NCBI GenBank assembly: GCA_015277795.1
Contig: CP063848.1
Coordinates: 2,294,001-2,358,000 of the forward strand
Source: Massilia sp. UMI-21
Lineage (GTDB): Bacteria; Pseudomonadota; Gammaproteobacteria; Burkholderiales; Burkholderiaceae_D
Length of the DNA: 64,000 nt
Direction: 5' to 3'
Below are positions 48,656 to 58,072 of the stretch, one piece after another; position 1 is the stretch's first letter, and each line of letters starts with the position of its first letter. The notes beneath the pieces were generated by a model. It worked only from the letters and a program-made list of their open reading frames with translations, ran no database searches and was not told the DNA's origin. Position numbers and translations under genes: made by a program.

Positions 48656-49717
48656 TCAGTACTCCAGCGGCAGAGCGATGCGCTTGCCGTCGCGTGCCGA
48701 GCGGTAGGCGGCGACCAGTACTTCGAGCGACTTCAGGCCTTCGCGCCCGTCGGTTTCCGGTTCGGCTTCGCCGCGCAGCACCTTGATGACGTTGTCGTAG
48801 TAAAGCGGGTGGCCGAAACCGTAGACCGAGGTGGTCTGGTAACTGGCTTCCTTGATGCGCTCGTCGTCCTGGTCCGGCGTGGCGAATTCCCACTGCTGGA
48901 CTTCGTTGACGGCGACCCCGCCGATACGGGCGGTACCGTGCTCGCCGAGAATGGTGATCGAGCCTTCCATGTTGCGCGGGTAGGTCAGCATGGTGACGTT
49001 CATCGACCCCAGCGCGCCGTTGCGCCAGCGCAGGCTGATGACGCCGGTATCTTCGACTTCGATGTCGCGCGCCAGGGTGGCGGTGTAGGCCTGCAGGCTT
49101 TCCACCGGTCCCACGATCCAGTCGATCAGGTCGACATAGTGGCTGGCCTGGTTCATGAAGGCGCCGCCGTCGAACTCCCAGGTGCCGCGCCACTTGGCGC
49201 TGTTGTAGTACTCATCAGGACGGGTCCAGAACACGTTCAGGTTGACCATGTAGATGCGCCCGAAACGCTTCTTTTCGACCGCGCTCTTGAGCAGCTGCAA
49301 GGTGGCGTTGCGGCGGTTTTGCTTGACCACGAACATGCGTACTCCGGCGGCGTCGGCCGCCGCCACCATGGCCTTGCCGTCTTCCCAACGGGTGGCCATC
49401 GGTTTTTCGGTGATCACGTGGCGCCCGGCGCGCGCCACCTGGATCGCCTGCTGCGGATGCAGTCCCGACGGCGTGCAGAGCACGAAGGCGTCGGCATCGC
49501 ATTCGGCCAGCATGCGATCGAGGCTGCGCCAGGTGCGTGCTCCGGTGGCGCCGGCGGCGGCGTCGAGCGCGCGCGGGTCGATATCGCAGACCCCGACCAG
49601 CTCGCAGCGGTCGTGGTGCTCGCGGATGGCATTCATGTGGTTTTTTGCAATGCGGCCGCAGCCAACCATGGCGAAGCGGATTTTGCGGTCGAGGATGGCA
49701 GGGGGGTAGGAACGCAT
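48656..49717 (-). CDS. wbpB: UDP-GlcNAcA 3-dehydrogenase (WbpB/WlbA, Gfo/Idh/MocA family)
   Basis: A 353-residue NAD-dependent oxidoreductase that oxidises C3 of UDP-GlcNAcA before transamination by WbpE. Rossmann motif [17 protein letters not shown] near residue 16, [14 protein letters not shown] (catalytic lysine of the EKP motif), and [21 protein letters not shown] with the catalytic histidine. The ATG at 49717 is preceded by GGAGAA; the frame extends upstream but without support. Three bases separate it from wbpD. Confidence 0.92.
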   Translation of the reverse strand: MRSYPPAILDRKIRFAMVGCGRIAKNHMNAIREHHDRCELVGVCDIDPRALDAAAGATGARTWRSLDRMLAECDADAFVLCTPSGLHPQQAIQVARAGRHVITEKPMATRWEDGKAMVAAADAAGVRMFVVKQNRRNATLQLLKSAVEKKRFGRIYMVNLNVFWTRPDEYYNSAKWRGTWEFDGGAFMNQASHYVDLIDWIVGPVESLQAYTATLARDIEVEDTGVISLRWRNGALGSMNVTMLTYPRNMEGSITILGEHGTARIGGVAVNEVQQWEFATPDQDDERIKEASYQTTSVYGFGHPLYYDNVIKVLRGEAEPETDGREGLKSLEVLVAAYRSARDGKRIALPLEY

Positions 49718-49808
49718 CGTGTTCTCCGGTGGGTTCGGACTGTTATGGCTTTGCTTGTGGTGACATGGGGCTGCCTGGCGCGTTGACGGCCGTGCTCGCT
49801 GTTCGGTC

Positions 49809-51137
49809 TCAGGCCTTGACGACATTCGGCAGGCGCTCGGCGTAGACGCCACGGGTGTCGATGATGAGGTTGGCGTATTGGCGCACCAGCTCGTAATCGA
49901 AGGCGCTATGCGCCGTGGCCAGCAGGACGACGTCGTAGGAGGCGATCACGTTCGGGGTCAGCGGCACGCTGGACAGGTCGAAGCGGTGTTCGCGCATGCG
50001 CGGAAACACCGGCACATGCGGGTCGGCGTAGTCGACCGTGGCGCCCTTGCGGCGCAGGATCTCCATCAACGCGACCGAGGGCGACTCGCGCATGTCCTCG
50101 ACATCTTTCTTGTAGGCAATGCCGAGCACCAGCACGCGGCTGCCCATGATCGAGCGGCCGCGCTCGTTGAGTGCGTCGGCCACCTTGCCGATCACCCAGT
50201 GCGGCATGTCGCTGTTGATTTCGCCGGCCAGCTCGATGAAGCGGGTGTGCACGCCGTATTCGCGCGCCTTCCAGGTAAGGTAGAAGGGGTCGATCGGGAT
50301 GCAGTGGCCGCCCAGGCCGGGCCCGGGGTAGTAGGGCGTGAAGCCGAAGGGCTTGGTGGCGGCCGCGCGGATCACCTCATGGATGTCGATGCCCATCTTG
50401 TCGGCGATGATCTTCATCTCGTTGACCAGGCCGATGTTGACCGCGCGGTGGATATTCTCGAGCAGCTTGGTGAGCTCGGCGGCGCGGGTCGAGCTGACCG
50501 GCACCACGCGGTCCACCGCCGCCCGGTACAGGGCCAGGCCGGCCTCGAGGCAGGCCGGGGTGGTGCCGCCGCAGACCTTGGGGATGGTGCGGGTCTGGAA
50601 GTGCGGATTGCCCGGGTCTTCGCGCTCGGGCGAGAACACCAGGAACAGGTCGCGCCCGACAGTGAAGCCGCGCGATTCCAGCCGCGGACGCAGTTCTTCT
50701 TCGGTGGTGCCGGGGTAGGTCGTGCTCTCGAGCGACACCACCTGGCCTTCGCGCACATGGGGCAGCAGGGCGCCGACGGTGCCCAGCACATAGGACAGGT
50801 CCGGCTCGCGGAAGGCGTTCAGCGGCGTCGGCACGCAGATGATCAGGGCGTCCGCTTCGCCGGTACGGGTGAAGTCGGCGGTGGCTTCAAAGCCCAGTTC
50901 GCGCGCCGAGCCGATCGCTTTCGCATCGATGTGCTTGATGTAGCTCTCCCCGCGGTTCAGGCGCTCGACCTTGTCGGTATCGATGTCGATGCCGAGCACC
51001 TTGAAGCCCTGCGCCGCATAGCAGAGCGTCAGCGGCAGGCCGACGTAGCCGAGCCCGACAATGCCGATGACGGCGGTGCGGTCCTGCAGCTTGGCCAGCA
51101 GCTGCTCCAGGTGTGGGGAGGTGTTCTCGTCGCGCAT
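49809..51137 (-). CDS. wbpA: UDP-N-acetylglucosamine 6-dehydrogenase (WbpA)
   Basis: A 442-residue nucleotide-sugar dehydrogenase that converts UDP-GlcNAc to UDP-GlcNAcA with two NAD. NAD motif [12 protein letters not shown] at about residue 26, [14 protein letters not shown], and the catalytic cysteine in [39 protein letters not shown] marks the C-terminal UDP-binding domain. It is the entry step of the WbpA-B-E-D route coded by the next three genes. The gap to wbpB is 91 bases. Confidence 0.93.
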   Translation of the reverse strand: MRDENTSPHLEQLLAKLQDRTAVIGIVGLGYVGLPLTLCYAAQGFKVLGIDIDTDKVERLNRGESYIKHIDAKAIGSARELGFEATADFTRTGEADALIICVPTPLNAFREPDLSYVLGTVGALLPHVREGQVVSLESTTYPGTTEEELRPRLESRGFTVGRDLFLVFSPEREDPGNPHFQTRTIPKVCGGTTPACLEAGLALYRAAVDRVVPVSSTRAAELTKLLENIHRAVNIGLVNEMKIIADKMGIDIHEVIRAAATKPFGFTPYYPGPGLGGHCIPIDPFYLTWKAREYGVHTRFIELAGEINSDMPHWVIGKVADALNERGRSIMGSRVLVLGIAYKKDVEDMRESPSVALMEILRRKGATVDYADPHVPVFPRMREHRFDLSSVPLTPNVIASYDVVLLATAHSAFDYELVRQYANLIIDTRGVYAERLPNVVKA

Positions 51138-51186
51138 GTGTTTCCTCGTCGGTCAGTGGCAGTGAAGATGCGGTGTGAATGCAGGG

Positions 51187-53151
51187 CTAGATCCGGAACG
51201 GCACGAACTTCTTGATCAGGCTCGGGGCCTGGGTATCGGCCACCAGGGGCGGCGCCGCCACCGGCGAGGTCGGGACGTACTCGGCGACGATGGCCTTGAC
51301 CATCGATTCGATCGTGCCGCGTTCGTGGGTCTCGCAGGCCATCATCAGGCAGGTGATGCAGGTTTCCAGCACGCTCGGGCGCAACGCGCTTTCTTTCATC
51401 CGCATGATGCGCGGGTGTTCGCTGGGGAAGACGGTGCCCTCGGTCAGCAGTTCCTCGTGCAGCTTTTCGCCGGGGAACAGACCGACGAACTGGACCTCGA
51501 TGTCGCCGCGCGGATTCTGCAGGGTGCGTTCGGTCAGTCCCGACATGGCGATCATGGTGCGCGCCAGGTCGACGATCTTGACCGGCTCGCCCATGTCGAG
51601 CACGAACACGTCGCCGCCCTTGGCCATGGCGCCGGCCTGGATCACCAGCTGGGCGGCCTCGGCGATCAGCATGAAGTAGCGCGACACCTCGGGGTGGGTG
51701 ATGGTGAGGGGGCCGCCACGGGCGATCTGGCGCTGGAACAGGGGGATCACCGAACCCGACGAGCCCAGCACATTGCCGAAGCGGACCATGCAGAAGGTCG
51801 TGTGGGCGCCGTGCCGCACTGCGGCGGCCTGGAAGATCAGCTCGGCGATCCGCTTGCTGGCGCCCATGATGTTGGTGGGCCGCACCGCCTTGTCGCTGGA
51901 GATCAGCACGCAGGTCTCGATCTGGTGGCGGGCGGCGGCGCTGGCCACTACCTGGGCGCCCAGCACGTTGTTGCGCAGGCCCTCGACGATATTGGCCTCG
52001 ACCAGCGGGACATGCTTGTAGGCGGCGGCATGGTAGATGGTGTTGACCTTGCCCTCGCGCAGGATGCGGTCGACCAGGTCGTTGTTGCAGACCGAGCCCA
52101 GGTGGGCGTGGATGGCGAGGCCGGGAAAGCGTGCGGTCAGTTCCTGGCGCACCGTGTAGAGCGCGTACTCGGAGTGGTCGAGCAGGTGCAGTTCGGTCGG
52201 CGTCAGGGTGACGATCTGGCGGCACAACTCGCTGCCGATCGATCCCCCGGCGCCGGTGACGAGCACGCTCTTGCCGCGGACGCAGCGGGCGAACAGGTCG
52301 AGCCGCGGCGGTACCGGCGGGCGCCCCAGCAGGTCCTCGAACTTGAGCTCGCGGATCGAGTCACGCGCCGGGGGCCGGTCGTCGGCGAGGTCGACCAGGC
52401 GGCTCAGCAGCTTGACCGGTACGCCGGCCTGGCCCAGGCGTTGCATGATGTCGCGCAGGCGCTCCGGCGAGACCGAGGGCAGGGCGATCACGATGGTGCG
52501 GATGCCCTGGGCGGCGACCAGCTCGGCCAGGCGGGTGGTATTGAACACGCGCAGGCCGGCGATGGTGCGCTCGTTCAGGACCCGCTTGTCGTCGAAGAAG
52601 CAGACCGGGCGGTATTCGTCGCTGTGGCGCATCGCCTGGACCAGGCGCGCGCCCGCCTCGCCGGCGCCATACACGGCGACCGCGTCCGAGCGGCTTGCGC
52701 GCCTTCCGCCATGGGCGCGCAGCAGGTTGCGCAGGCCGATGCGGGAGATGACGACATAGGAAAACACCACGAACCAGTAAATGGCGAGCGCACTGCGCGG
52801 GAAGCGCGGCTCATTCATGATGATTAATACGACATAGACGCACAATATGGCGAAAGCGAGCGCCGCACCGGTAAAACTCAATAAGCGCTGGTCGATAAAG
52901 CGGATGACCGCCCGGTATAAATCGGATACCGAAAATGCGGCGATCGTGACCACGGCCACCAGCGCATACGAGGCCGGGCCGAAATTCCTTGCGAGTTGCA
53001 AATCGCCGCCGCGCAATATCATCGCGATAAGAAAGCAGACCGGTAATGCCAGCAGGTCGGCCCCTACCATCAGGGCAATTTTGCTGGTGCGGCTCATCGA
53101 CACCATTCGTACGCAAAGCTGGCCGAACAAATTGGAGCTGAATTTAGACAT
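51187..53151 (-). CDS. Membrane UDP-sugar 4,6-dehydratase (WbpM/PglF/CapD type)
   Basis: A 654-residue inner-membrane enzyme. Four N-terminal helices (about residues 27-135), a first Rossmann-like CoA-binding domain (AVAVYGAGEAGARLVQAM), then the catalytic SDR domain with VLVTGAGGSIGSELCRQI, AAAYKHVPLVE, and SSDKAVRPTNIMGASKR, where the M-x3-K pair replaces the usual Y-x3-K, as in WbpM and FlaA1-type enzymes. It makes UDP-4-keto-6-deoxy-GlcNAc (or a related sugar). The ATG at 53151 was chosen because the upstream 56 codons are AT-rich, unlike this gene. First gene of the operon. Confidence 0.93.
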   Translation of the reverse strand: MSKFSSNLFGQLCVRMVSMSRTSKIALMVGADLLALPVCFLIAMILRGGDLQLARNFGPASYALVAVVTIAAFSVSDLYRAVIRFIDQRLLSFTGAALAFAILCVYVVLIIMNEPRFPRSALAIYWFVVFSYVVISRIGLRNLLRAHGGRRASRSDAVAVYGAGEAGARLVQAMRHSDEYRPVCFFDDKRVLNERTIAGLRVFNTTRLAELVAAQGIRTIVIALPSVSPERLRDIMQRLGQAGVPVKLLSRLVDLADDRPPARDSIRELKFEDLLGRPPVPPRLDLFARCVRGKSVLVTGAGGSIGSELCRQIVTLTPTELHLLDHSEYALYTVRQELTARFPGLAIHAHLGSVCNNDLVDRILREGKVNTIYHAAAYKHVPLVEANIVEGLRNNVLGAQVVASAAARHQIETCVLISSDKAVRPTNIMGASKRIAELIFQAAAVRHGAHTTFCMVRFGNVLGSSGSVIPLFQRQIARGGPLTITHPEVSRYFMLIAEAAQLVIQAGAMAKGGDVFVLDMGEPVKIVDLARTMIAMSGLTERTLQNPRGDIEVQFVGLFPGEKLHEELLTEGTVFPSEHPRIMRMKESALRPSVLETCITCLMMACETHERGTIESMVKAIVAEYVPTSPVAAPPLVADTQAPSLIKKFVPFRI

Positions 53152-53367
53152 GGCAATCCGCTGCTGGTTAGGAATGAGTGAGAAAGCCTTGACGGCGAAT
53201 TCGAGCGCGGTAATGCATAAAAAGATGACTTGGAGGGGCCTGTCGTTATTCGGTAAATGAGGGAAGTAGTTTTGTAAAATTATTATCTGGCGACCACTAC
53301 TTACGGAGTTTGACCTCACTCAACGGCAGCAAGTGAATCATTTTGAAATGCTTGAAAAATAATTCCA
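53152..53367 (-). promoter_or_regulatory. AT-rich leader of the minus-strand polysaccharide operon
   Basis: Non-coding DNA of much lower GC content than the surroundings. On the minus strand GATAATAATTTTAC (53277-53290 region) could supply a -10 element, but no good -35 was found at the usual distance. The promoter of the fifteen-gene operon should lie here. Confidence 0.4.
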
Positions 53368-53406
53368 GGAAATGAAATAAGGAAATAAATCGCTTATTTC
53401 ATTTCC
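53368..53406. repeat. Perfect 14-bp-arm AT-rich hairpin
   Basis: GGAAATGAAATAAG (53368-53381) and CTTATTTCATTTCC (53393-53406) are perfect inverted arms around an 11-base loop. It is not followed by a T-run on either strand. The position, upstream of the polysaccharide operon and downstream of the DUF1460 gene, suits an operator or an mRNA 3'-end structure. Confidence 0.75.
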
Positions 53407-53419
53407 ATTGATTATTTAA

Positions 53420-53502
53420 TTGATGAGCGGAACTGATGAGCAGCAACTGATGAGCAGTAGCTGATGAGGAGTTGCCGATGAGGAGTTGCTGATGAGCAGG
53501 CC
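53420..53502. repeat. Tandem array of six 14-base units
   Basis: Units start at 53420 (13 bases), 53433, 53447, 53461, 53475 and 53489. The consensus is CTGATGAGCAGTAG with variation mainly at positions 9 and 11-14. A 14-base period does not preserve reading frame, so it is not coding. It occupies the intergenic region behind the hairpin at 53368-53406. Confidence 0.85.
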
Positions 53503-53610
53503 ATGGCCCGGCCCCGGCGAAACGCAGGCAACGCGGCGGGAATCGCAGCGCCGCCGGTGCGGCGCCGCGAGAAGGGAGGGGGAGCGCGCGCCGTCCGGCG
53601 GCGCGGCAGT

Positions 53611-54567
53611 TCAGGCGTTCGGGCGACCCGGACGCGGCTGCGGCGCCATCGGCGGAACCGTGATCTGCTCGTTCAGGCGAAGGAATTTGAAACCGGCCAG
53701 CACCTGGCCCGGTTTGCCGGCGGCGGCGTTGCGCGCTTCCCGTTCGAGCGCGCGTGCGATGAAGGAGTCGAAGCTCTCCTCGCGCACCTGCGGCGCCTGC
53801 GAGTGCAACAGGCGACGTTCGCCGTCCGGCCCCAGTACCACCAGGCCGACGTGCGAGGCCCAGTATTCACCGTTGCGGGTCGAGATCACGTTCACGAAAT
53901 CGCCTTCCTGCAACCGGCCGGCGATGGCCGCCACCTGTTCCTTCGGTACGTAGGCCTGGCGGCTGCTTTCCACGGGAATGTCGCGGGTGGTGTTGTGGCG
54001 GGTGCGCAGGAAGCGGGCGCGGTCGACCGTCATCGCGTACGCGGGCCCGTCCGGGCCGGCCAGCTCTGCGCTGACATCGGTCACCAGCCAGCGGTTGGCC
54101 ACGTTCCAGTCCATCTCGGTGTAGTGGTTGCGGGTGGCGACGCCGATCACGCCGTCGCGGTAGCGGATCCGTTGCAGCATCCAGAAGAACTCCTCCCAGG
54201 ATTGCGACAGCGCCATCGCGTAGGTATGTTCCGCGAACACGACGCAGTCGCTTTCTTTCAGGCTGAACAACGGCAGATTGTCGTGTATTTCATACGGAAA
54301 CTCGCCCAGCAGGTGCAGCGAGTAGGGCTGGCCGAGGTTTTTTCGGCCGATCGCAGCGATGCGCTTGCGCAGGTCGGGCTCGGCGGCGTGGACGTGGGCG
54401 ATGTAGCGTCCCGCCTCCTCTGGACTCATCTGGTAAATCTGCTTCTGGAGCACGGTGGCGAGCGGGGCTGGCGCAGCGGGGAGCTGGGCATGGCGGGGAG
54501 CACTGGCGCAGCCGGCAAGGGCGGCGCCGGCGAACAGCAGGCAGCTGAGGCGGACGGTAGTGGACAT
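53611..54567 (-). CDS. DUF1460 lipoprotein (amidase-like cysteine peptidase fold)
   Basis: A 318-residue protein with a lipoprotein signal peptide (lipobox LAGC, cysteine at about residue 20). The DUF1460 domain fits NLGQPYSLHLLGEFPYEIHDNLPLFSLKESDCVVFAEHTYAMALS, where the cysteine in SDCVVF is the expected nucleophile, and IRYRDGVIGVATRNHYTEMDWNVANRW, which carries the histidine. Related proteins are N-acetylmuramoyl-L-alanine amidase-like enzymes of the cell envelope. The ATG at 54567 gives the signal peptide; the longer frame starts without one. It is monocistronic and divergent from the TonB-dependent receptor. Confidence 0.85.
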   Translation of the reverse strand: MSTTVRLSCLLFAGAALAGCASAPRHAQLPAAPAPLATVLQKQIYQMSPEEAGRYIAHVHAAEPDLRKRIAAIGRKNLGQPYSLHLLGEFPYEIHDNLPLFSLKESDCVVFAEHTYAMALSQSWEEFFWMLQRIRYRDGVIGVATRNHYTEMDWNVANRWLVTDVSAELAGPDGPAYAMTVDRARFLRTRHNTTRDIPVESSRQAYVPKEQVAAIAGRLQEGDFVNVISTRNGEYWASHVGLVVLGPDGERRLLHSQAPQVREESFDSFIARALEREARNAAAGKPGQVLAGFKFLRLNEQITVPPMAPQPRPGRPNA

Positions 54568-54812
54568 GGGCGGCAGGCGGCAACGAGGGGCTGTTGGAGA
54601 GGTGACCACGCTACGCGCGCATGCGTGGAAATGGGAATGAAATTTTGTTTACTGGCCATAACTTTTGCAAGTCTCGAATATGTACATTCCTCCAAGTTAT
54701 ATAACTGTGAAAACAAGTGATTATTCATCAAGCTTGACATCATCAATACTCCGACCATGGCAAAAATGGTGCCTACCAGTTGCATACCAATAGCGATAAA
54801 CTCAGGAGAGAC
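54568..54812. promoter_or_regulatory. Divergent promoter region of DUF1460 and TonB-receptor genes
   Basis: About 245 bases without a gene. AGTTATATAACT (54695-54706) is a perfect 12-base palindrome, a possible operator. TTGACA (54734-54739) is a consensus -35, but the hexamer 17 bases further (ATGGCA) is not a good -10. CAGGAGAG at 54803-54810 is the receptor's ribosome site. Confidence 0.45.
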
Positions 54813-57779
54813 ATGATGTTCAAGCAGAAGCCGCTGGCAGCGGCCGTATCGATGGCGGTCTGGAGCCTGGCAGCCGTGCCGGCCATGGCGCAGGACGCCC
54901 CCGCGGGACAGATCCAGACCGTCGAGGTCACCGGTATCCGCGCCTCGATGGCACAGTCGCTGTCCGTCAAAAAGAACGCCAGCGCGAACGTCGAGGTGAT
55001 TACCGCCGAAGACGTCGGCAAGATGCCGGACCGGAACCTGGCCGATTCGCTGCAGCGCCTGTCGGGCGTGGCGGTGCGTACCGATTACGACGAGGCCGAG
55101 AAAGTCGCGATGCGCGGCACCAATCCGGACCACACCCTGATCCTGTTCAACGGCCACACCGTCTCGGGCGGCGACTGGTATTTCGGCGACCAGCTCTCGA
55201 GCAGCCGCTCGACCAGCCTGTCGCTGATGCCGTCCTCGGTCCTGAACCAGGCCGTGGTGTACAAGACCTCCGAAGCCAGCCTGGTCGACGGCGGCATGGC
55301 CGGCACCATCAACGTCAGCACCCGCAAGCCGCTGCAGCAGAAAGAGCGCGTGAGCGGCATCGTCAACCTGGGCGCCGTGTACGCGGACCTGCCGGGCAAG
55401 GCGGCGCACGACGTCAACGCCTCGGTCAACTGGAAGAACGAAGCCGGCACCGTCGGCTTCATCGTGCAGGGCTTCGCCCAGAAGCGCCACGTGCGCCGCG
55501 ACTCGGCCTCGCGCTTCGCCTACAGCGGCGGCAGCGGCTGGGACGTGATCGACACCTCGACCATGCTGGGCATCACCGACGAATCGCTGGCCGGCACCGG
55601 CTACACGGCGGCGGACCTGAACGGTGTGCGCCTCCCCGGCTCGATGAGCACCGAATACGTGGAAAGCGTGCGTGACCGCAAGGGCGGCATGTTCTCGCTG
55701 CAGTTCAAGCCGAACCAGGACCTGGACATGGTCATGACCGGCTTCCATTCGGAGATGAAGGCCAACAACTTCGGCCGCCTGAACGCCGGCGCCATGTTCA
55801 GCATGCTGCGCGGCCGTGGCGGCCCGCAGGGCGGCGCCGCGCCGACCGATTCGAACGGCCAGCGCGTCTACGCCCAGATCAGGAACCCGATCATCACCAC
55901 CGAGCGCACCATCTACGGCCACGAGCTGAAGGTGCTGAAGGCGGCCGACATCGTCTACCCGGCCGGCACCACCCCGCAGTACATCGGCGAGACCGAAGGC
56001 GCCTACCGCGATGGCGCGCGCGCCACCAGTGCCTTCCTCGACCTCGACGTCAAGTACCGCGTCAACCAGGACCTGACCGTCAAGGCGCTGCTCTCGTCCA
56101 CCAAGGGCGTCGGCGAAACCGCGCTCGACCAGGGCCTGACCTACACCCGCTACGGTACCGGCGTGTCCTACCAGCTGGGCAGCCTGTACGACGCCCCCTT
56201 CGTCCAGTACTACGGCACCGGCCCCAACGTCCCCGGCCGCAATGCCGACGGCAGCGGCTACGTGCTGACCGGCCGCGCCGCCTCCGGCGTGACCACCACC
56301 GACCGCGAAAACAGCCTCAACCTGGATGCCGAATACCGCACCGACATGGGCGTGCTGCGTTCGGTCTTCGTCGGTGCGCGCCATGCCGACCACCGCCGCG
56401 AGAGCGCGCGCCGCTTCCCGCAACTGCGCACCGGCGACCTGAACGCCAATGCACCGACCGGCGCGTTCAACTTCCAGCCGATTCCGGCCGACTTCGGCGC
56501 CGGCCTGGATGGCCCGGCCGGCTGGGACAACACCAGCTGGACCCTGACCCCGGAAGCGCTCAAGGCCTACTTCGCGGCCAACTACAAGCCGACCAACTCG
56601 GAGTGGGAGCGCCGCGTCTCGACCGAACTCGACATGCGTGAGCGCCAGAGCGCCGCCTACGTCCAGGCCAACCTGGAAGCCGAACGCTGGTCGGGCAACC
56701 TCGGCCTGCGCTTCGTGCGCACCCAGGTCAACGCGATGATCCCGGTCCCGCTGCCGATCGGCACCTGCCCGCGCACCGAGCCGGGCAAGCCGGCGACCAC
56801 CTGCACCGCGGTGCCGGGTGCGATCACCACCGCCAGCGACGGCGTCCAGTACTACGACGGCGTGCCGTTCAACCCGCTGGCAGGCGTGATGTACTACAAG
56901 AAGGAGCGCGACACCACCTTCAACAACCTGCTGCCGAGCCTGAACCTGCGTTACGAACTGAACAAGGAGCAGATCCTGCGCTTCGGCGCCAGCAAGACCA
57001 TCTCGCGCCAGAACTACAACATCCTGGGCGCCGGCTACGGCTCGCCGGCCTGTACCGACGGTGTGTGCCAGGTGACCGGTCCGAATCCGGAGATGGAACC
57101 GCTGACCGCCAAGAACCTGGACCTGTCCTGGTCGTGGTACTTCGCGCGCCGCGCGATGGTGGGCGTGAACCTGTACTACTCGGACATCAACGGCTATCCG
57201 AAGACCGGCACCGCGGGCAAGACCACGGTCGAACTGCTCGATCCGCGTGACTCGCAGATCAAGACCTTCGCCGTGAACACCGCGTCGCAGCAGGGCGCGC
57301 GCATCGCCGGCATCGAGCTGATGTACGAGCAGCCGTTCGGCAATACCGGCTTCGGCTTCACCTCGAACGTCAGCAAGGCCAAGACCAAGGTCGACGACGG
57401 CCGTCCGATGGTCGGCGCTTCGGAGTACACCGCCAACCTGGGTACCTACTACGAGGACGACAAGCTGTCGGCGCGCCTGGTGGCCAACTACCGCAGCGAG
57501 TATGTCAACACCTCGACTGCGCCGGCGCCAACCGCCAACAGCCAGGGCCTGTCGACCGTCAACGGCATCCTGATGCCGGTTGCGCCGACCTTCGCCGCCC
57601 CGGTCACGACCCTGGCCCTCAACCTCAGCTACAACCTGAGCCCGAGCCTGGTGCTGTCGTTCGACGCGACCAACCTCACCAACGTCAAGCGCGCCTACTA
57701 TCGCTACAGCGAGGAAGAGCAACAGAAGCTGGACGTCGGCGGCCGCCAGTACTACGTGAACCTGAAGTACAAGTTCTGA
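54813..57779 (+). CDS. TonB-dependent outer-membrane receptor
   Basis: A 988-residue receptor. Signal peptide MMFKQKPLAAAVSMAVWSLAAVPAMAQ; TonB-box-like TVEVTGIRASMAQSL; plug domain (VITAEDVGKMPDRNLADSLQRLSGVAVRTDYDEAEKVAMRGTNPDHT, about 55-170); a 22-strand barrel with typical SLNLRYELNKEQILRFGASKTISRQNY and FSLDATNLTNVKRAYYRYSEEEQ-type last strands; C-terminal F (LKYKF) for Bam recognition. KMPDRNLADSLQRLPGV-like plugs are common in carbohydrate-uptake receptors (Caulobacter type), so a glycan or oligosaccharide ligand is plausible but not shown. The start at 54813 has CAGGAGAG just before it. A strong terminator follows. Confidence 0.93.
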   Translation: MMFKQKPLAAAVSMAVWSLAAVPAMAQDAPAGQIQTVEVTGIRASMAQSLSVKKNASANVEVITAEDVGKMPDRNLADSLQRLSGVAVRTDYDEAEKVAMRGTNPDHTLILFNGHTVSGGDWYFGDQLSSSRSTSLSLMPSSVLNQAVVYKTSEASLVDGGMAGTINVSTRKPLQQKERVSGIVNLGAVYADLPGKAAHDVNASVNWKNEAGTVGFIVQGFAQKRHVRRDSASRFAYSGGSGWDVIDTSTMLGITDESLAGTGYTAADLNGVRLPGSMSTEYVESVRDRKGGMFSLQFKPNQDLDMVMTGFHSEMKANNFGRLNAGAMFSMLRGRGGPQGGAAPTDSNGQRVYAQIRNPIITTERTIYGHELKVLKAADIVYPAGTTPQYIGETEGAYRDGARATSAFLDLDVKYRVNQDLTVKALLSSTKGVGETALDQGLTYTRYGTGVSYQLGSLYDAPFVQYYGTGPNVPGRNADGSGYVLTGRAASGVTTTDRENSLNLDAEYRTDMGVLRSVFVGARHADHRRESARRFPQLRTGDLNANAPTGAFNFQPIPADFGAGLDGPAGWDNTSWTLTPEALKAYFAANYKPTNSEWERRVSTELDMRERQSAAYVQANLEAERWSGNLGLRFVRTQVNAMIPVPLPIGTCPRTEPGKPATTCTAVPGAITTASDGVQYYDGVPFNPLAGVMYYKKERDTTFNNLLPSLNLRYELNKEQILRFGASKTISRQNYNILGAGYGSPACTDGVCQVTGPNPEMEPLTAKNLDLSWSWYFARRAMVGVNLYYSDINGYPKTGTAGKTTVELLDPRDSQIKTFAVNTASQQGARIAGIELMYEQPFGNTGFGFTSNVSKAKTKVDDGRPMVGASEYTANLGTYYEDDKLSARLVANYRSEYVNTSTAPAPTANSQGLSTVNGILMPVAPTFAAPVTTLALNLSYNLSPSLVLSFDATNLTNVKRAYYRYSEEEQQKLDVGGRQYYVNLKYKF

Positions 57780-57800
57780 TCGTCGCATAGCAGCGTTTCC

Positions 57801-57826
57801 AGGGGAGCTTCGGCTCCCCTTTTTTT
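57801..57826 (+). terminator. Terminator after the TonB receptor
   Basis: AGGGGAGC (57801-57808) and GCTCCCCT (57813-57820) enclose TTCG and are followed by seven T. Confidence 0.95.
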
Positions 57827-58072
57827 CGTGTGCCGCGCCCGGTTTCCGCAGTGGCCCGCCGCCTTGTAGGAGAGCACCTATCGAAAAATGTGCGCCACCT
57901 AACGGTCGTGCAGGGAACCCATCGTTATCATGGGAACCGTCTGAGTGAGGAAGCTGTGCGATAAAACGCGCGGCGCCCGACAGCTCAACAGGTTAGCCGG
58001 TCGCCTCGAGGACCGGCACCAGATCCGGGCCGGCGCTGCATGCGACGGCCCTCAACGGAAGTGGAGGTCGCC
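57827..58072 (+). promoter_or_regulatory. Upstream region of two small-protein genes
   Basis: About 245 bases without a gene. GGAACC (57914-57919) followed later by CCGTCTGA (57937-57944) resembles an ECF-sigma promoter, but the spacing is longer than the RpoE consensus, so this is weak. CCCAT/ATGGG (57918-57935) can form a small hairpin. GGAGG at 58062-58066 serves the next gene. Confidence 0.35.

Noticed and set aside
53420..53502. The 14-base tandem units as a CRISPR array
   Set aside because: Units are directly contiguous, too short and without spacers; no cas gene is nearby.
54426..57788. A 1120-codon open frame antisense to the TonB receptor
   Set aside because: Composition is that of a GC-rich shadow; the receptor on the plus strand has signal peptide, plug and barrel motifs and a terminator.
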